A stretch of DNA of 41,436 nt, taken from CAIPVR01 sp049316905. Lineage in GTDB: Bacteria; Actinomycetota; Acidimicrobiia; Acidimicrobiales; Microtrichaceae. The notes under the pieces were generated by a model. It ran no database searches, was not told the DNA's origin, and was given only the letters and a program-made list of their open reading frames with translations. The position numbers were made by a program, and so were the translations under genes. The stretch spans positions 1-41,436 of the forward strand of contig JBMOJH010000018.1 in NCBI GenBank assembly GCA_049316905.1. Reading direction: 5' to 3'. This document shows, piece after piece, positions 38,909 to 41,436 of the stretch. The number at the start of each line of letters is the position of its first letter. Positions within the stretch are counted from its first letter, which is position 1.

Positions 38909-40629
38909 CGGCCGCGGTGGCCACCACCTTCACGGGACCGCCGCTGGAGGAGACCGACGGCATCGGCGCGCTCACCCTGCCGGGGTTCCTGGCCGAGGTG
39001 GTGGGGCGCTCGGGCACGTCGGAGGCGGTGGTCCTCGACGACCCCCTCCGCGACGGGGCAACGGTCCGCTGGAGCTACGACGACCTGGGTCGTGAGGCCC
39101 GGCGGATCGGTCGGGCGCTCGTGGCCGCGGGCATCGGGCCTGGCCGTACGGTGGCGATCCTCATGGGTAACCGGCCGGAGGCCCTGGCCGCGATCTTCGG
39201 GGCGACCCTGGCGGGGGCGGTCGCCGCGCCGGTGTCGACCTTCGCCCCGCGGCCGGAGCTCGGTGCACTGCTCGAGGCCTGTTCCGCCGACGTGGTGCTC
39301 ACCCAGCACCGGCTCCTCGCCCGGCATCCCGACGAGGACGTGGCCACGGTGGCGGAGGACCTGGTCCGTGCCGGTCGGGTGGTGTCGCTCGGCACCGACG
39401 GGTGGGACACGTTCCTCGCCGCCGGCGAGGCCGACGGCGGTGCCCACCACGACCTCGACGCCGTCCTCGACCGACGGGCCGCCGAGCTCACCCCCGACGA
39501 CCCGGCCCTGGTGATCCTGAGCTCCGGCACGACGGCCGCGCCCAAGGCGGTGCTCCACGCCCACCGGTCGCCGTCGCTGCAGTTCTGGGTGCAGGCCCGG
39601 CTCTTCGGGCGGCACCCGGGGACCCGGATGTTCTCGGCCCTGCCCATCTTCTGGACCGCGGGTCTCAACACCGCGGTGGGGTCCACCCTCGCGGCCGGAG
39701 GCTGCTGGGTGGCCCAGGAGACCTTCGAGGCCGGCTCGGCGCTGGCGCTGATCGAGCGGGAACGGGTGACCGAGCCCTACACCCTTCCCCACCAGACGGC
39801 GGCCATGGCCGAGCACCCCGACTGGGCCTCCACCGACCTCTCGTCGGTGCGTTGCGCCTTCGGGAAGGGCGCCTACGCCCGTCACCCGTCGGTGCGCCCC
39901 GACCCGCACTGGATCATGCCGGTGGGCTACGGGCTGTCCGAGACCTGTGCCTTCGTTGCCGGCTACGGCAGCGACGACTCCCGCGAGCAGGTGAAGGTCG
40001 GCCACGGTCGGCTCCTGCCCGGCACCCGTCTGCGGGTGGTCGACCCGGACTCGGGCCGCGTGCTCGGACCCGGCGAGGAGGGGGAACTGGTGGTCGCCGG
40101 GTCCACCCTCATGCTGGGTTACCTCGGGCGCGACCCGCTGTCCTGCGTCGACGGCGACGGCTTCTTCCACACCGGCGACGCCGGCCACGTCGACGACGAC
40201 GGCATCGTCCACTACACGGGCCGTCGCACCGAGATGATCAAGACCGGCGGTGCCAACGTCTCACCGGCCGAGATCGAGGTGGCCCTCCGGGCCTTCCCCC
40301 CGGTGAAGCTCAGCCGGGTCCTCGGCGTGCCCGACGAACGTCTCGACCAACTCGTCGTGGCCTGCATCGTGTGCCGCGAGGGCATGGCCGCGACCGAGGA
40401 GGAGGTGACCGCGTTCCTCCGGGAACGGGTCGCCGCCTACAAGGTGCCCAAACGGGTCCTCTTCCTCGCCGAGGACGAGGTGCCCATGACCGCCGGTGAC
40501 ACCAAGGTGCGCGACGAGGAGTTGCGCCCGATCGTCCTCGAGCGCCTCGGCCTGGCCGACGGGCGCGCCGGCACCGCCCCCACCCCGACCACGACCGGAT
40601 CGATGCAGCCAGAACGGGAGACCACGTGA
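38905..40629 (+). CDS. AMP-forming acyl-CoA ligase with variant core motifs
   Basis: A 574-residue adenylate-forming ligase. The A3 motif is SSGTTAAPKAV (206-216), with alanines replacing two normally conserved glycines; A5 is VGYGLSETCAF, A7 HTGDAGHVDDDG, A8 IKTGGANVSPAEIE, and the C-terminal region is MTAGDTKVRDEEL, where the lysine sits in GDTK rather than PTGK. It is likely active but of a divergent subgroup. GTG 38905 overlaps the dehydrogenase stop; the frame remains open upstream to 38431 but that part is antisense-frame shadow of the dehydrogenase. The ~15 last residues are threonine/proline-rich. Confidence 0.85.
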   Translation: MTAAVATTFTGPPLEETDGIGALTLPGFLAEVVGRSGTSEAVVLDDPLRDGATVRWSYDDLGREARRIGRALVAAGIGPGRTVAILMGNRPEALAAIFGATLAGAVAAPVSTFAPRPELGALLEACSADVVLTQHRLLARHPDEDVATVAEDLVRAGRVVSLGTDGWDTFLAAGEADGGAHHDLDAVLDRRAAELTPDDPALVILSSGTTAAPKAVLHAHRSPSLQFWVQARLFGRHPGTRMFSALPIFWTAGLNTAVGSTLAAGGCWVAQETFEAGSALALIERERVTEPYTLPHQTAAMAEHPDWASTDLSSVRCAFGKGAYARHPSVRPDPHWIMPVGYGLSETCAFVAGYGSDDSREQVKVGHGRLLPGTRLRVVDPDSGRVLGPGEEGELVVAGSTLMLGYLGRDPLSCVDGDGFFHTGDAGHVDDDGIVHYTGRRTEMIKTGGANVSPAEIEVALRAFPPVKLSRVLGVPDERLDQLVVACIVCREGMAATEEEVTAFLRERVAAYKVPKRVLFLAEDEVPMTAGDTKVRDEELRPIVLERLGLADGRAGTAPTPTTTGSMQPERETT

Positions 40630-41436
40630 CCGCAGACGACGCCGCCGGAGAACTCGACGTGTCCGACCTCGACCGGCACATGGGCGTGCCGATGGAGCCG
40701 GGACTGCTGAAGGAGCCGGTGGCCACCAACGACATCCGTCGGTGGGTCCAGGCGATGCACTACCCGAACCCGCTCCACTACGACGACCGCTGGGCCGGCG
40801 CGAGCCGCTTCGGTGAGATCGTGGCCCCCCAGTCGTTCACCGTGGCGTGCGACACCAGCCACGGCTGCTCGCCGGCCCAGGTGGGCCGGATCCCCGAGTC
40901 GCACCTCATCTTCGGCGGCGACGACTGGTGGTTCTTCGGGCCCCGGGTGTGGCCCGGCGACCACCTGATCTGCCACCGGATGCCCTACGACTACCGGGTC
41001 ACCGAGACCAAGTTCGCCGGACCGACGTGCTTCCAGCGGGGCGACACCCTCTACGTGAACCAACGTGGCGAACGGGTGGCGCTCCAGCGCTCCACCGCCA
41101 TCCGCTACCGGCCCCGGCGCGCCAAGGAGAAGCAGCTGTTCTCCGAGCCGCAGGAGCCGTCGTGGACCGACGGGCAGCTGGCGGAACTCGAGGAGCGCAA
41201 GCTCGCCTTCATCGACCAGATCCAGGCGCTCGGGCACGACCCGCGGCCGTGGGGGTCGGTGTCGGCGGGCGACCGGCTGGCCGAGCACGTGCTCGGCCCC
41301 CACAGCCTCGCCAGCTTCACCACCGAGTGGCGCGCCTACCCGATGACCACGTGGGGGGCCACCCGCAAGGGTCCCACCTCCCTGTCGGCCGAGGAACTCG
41401 GCTACACGAAGGAGATGGCCGGCCTCGAGGGGGACC
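40626..41436 (+). CDS. FAS1-like dehydratase / MaoC-type hydratase (3' truncated by window end)
   Basis: GTG 40626 overlaps the ligase stop (GTGA) and opens a frame of 270 codons that runs off the right edge. The first ~160 residues match the FAS1-like dehydratase (MaoC N-terminal) type: DIRRWVQAMHYPNPLHYDD, then APQSFTVAC, and the hairpin DDWWFFGPRVWPGDHL followed by YRPRRAKEK. A second segment (from about residue 200, GDRLAEHVLGPHSLASFTTE) could open a second hot-dog domain. It would supply the hydration step for the adjacent two-subunit dehydrogenase and ligase, in one operon of four genes from 36777. Confidence 0.82.
   Translation, partial: MTADDAAGELDVSDLDRHMGVPMEPGLLKEPVATNDIRRWVQAMHYPNPLHYDDRWAGASRFGEIVAPQSFTVACDTSHGCSPAQVGRIPESHLIFGGDDWWFFGPRVWPGDHLICHRMPYDYRVTETKFAGPTCFQRGDTLYVNQRGERVALQRSTAIRYRPRRAKEKQLFSEPQEPSWTDGQLAELEERKLAFIDQIQALGHDPRPWGSVSAGDRLAEHVLGPHSLASFTTEWRAYPMTTWGATRKGPTSLSAEELGYTKEMAGLEGD

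Overview
The window is about 41 kb of very GC-rich DNA with strong G/C third-position bias, many GTG starts, and ATGA/GTGA overlaps between genes. It reads as chromosomal DNA of a high-GC actinobacterium. The density of acyl-CoA dehydrogenases, AMP-forming ligases, SDRs and amidohydrolases would suit an Acidimicrobiia-like or mycobacteria/rhodococci-like organism; this placement is inference. I see no rRNA, tRNA, CRISPR array, insertion sequence or phage gene. Coding density is extreme: the longest non-coding stretch is 14514-14727, so no gene-free region exceeds 300 bases.

Layout. (1) 1-10.9 kb is a beta-oxidation block resembling the actinobacterial sterol side-chain genes: divergent FadE27-like and FadE26-like dehydrogenase subunits, a FadD17-like ligase, a crotonase, a nucleophile-less thiolase-like protein, a thiolase plus DUF35 pair, two hot-dog hydratases, another dehydrogenase and a VOC protein. 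(2) 10.9-16.5 kb holds an acyl-CoA ligase, a 702-aa fused double acyl-CoA dehydrogenase, an MFE-2/Hsd4A-type SDR and a second SDR. (3) 16.5-28.0 kb is a tightly packed run of eleven minus-strand genes: three amidohydrolases, a Baeyer-Villiger monooxygenase, an unusual tandem SDR, an LLM flavoprotein, a two-repeat EthD-like protein, a carboxymuconolactone decarboxylase-like protein, a second thiolase plus DUF35 pair (catalytic Cys changed to Ser) and an HIBADH-like dehydrogenase. (4) 28.0-30.4 kb has an amidohydrolase and a ligase. (5) 30.5-35.2 kb holds a crotonase, two SDRs and an arylsulfatase. (6) 35.2-41.4 kb has two more ligases, a two-subunit acyl-CoA dehydrogenase and a FAS1-like dehydratase cut by the window end.

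Together the genes look like a route for an alicyclic or isoprenoid/sterol-like compound, possibly arriving as a sulfate ester: desulfation, CoA activation by several ligases, alpha-beta dehydrogenation, hydration, beta-hydroxy oxidation and thiolytic or aldolytic cleavage, with SDR, Baeyer-Villiger oxidation and hydrolytic steps for ring opening. The substrate is not determined by the sequence.

Two regulatory patterns stand out. Nine intergenic copies of a palindrome, TGACR-N4-YGTYA, lie at eight operon heads and suggest a single TetR-like repressor regulon whose regulator is not in the window; the 30.5-35.2 kb block lacks the motif. At least eleven genes have a TANNNT -10 element only 6-9 nt before the start codon, predicting leaderless mRNAs and fixing several start sites.
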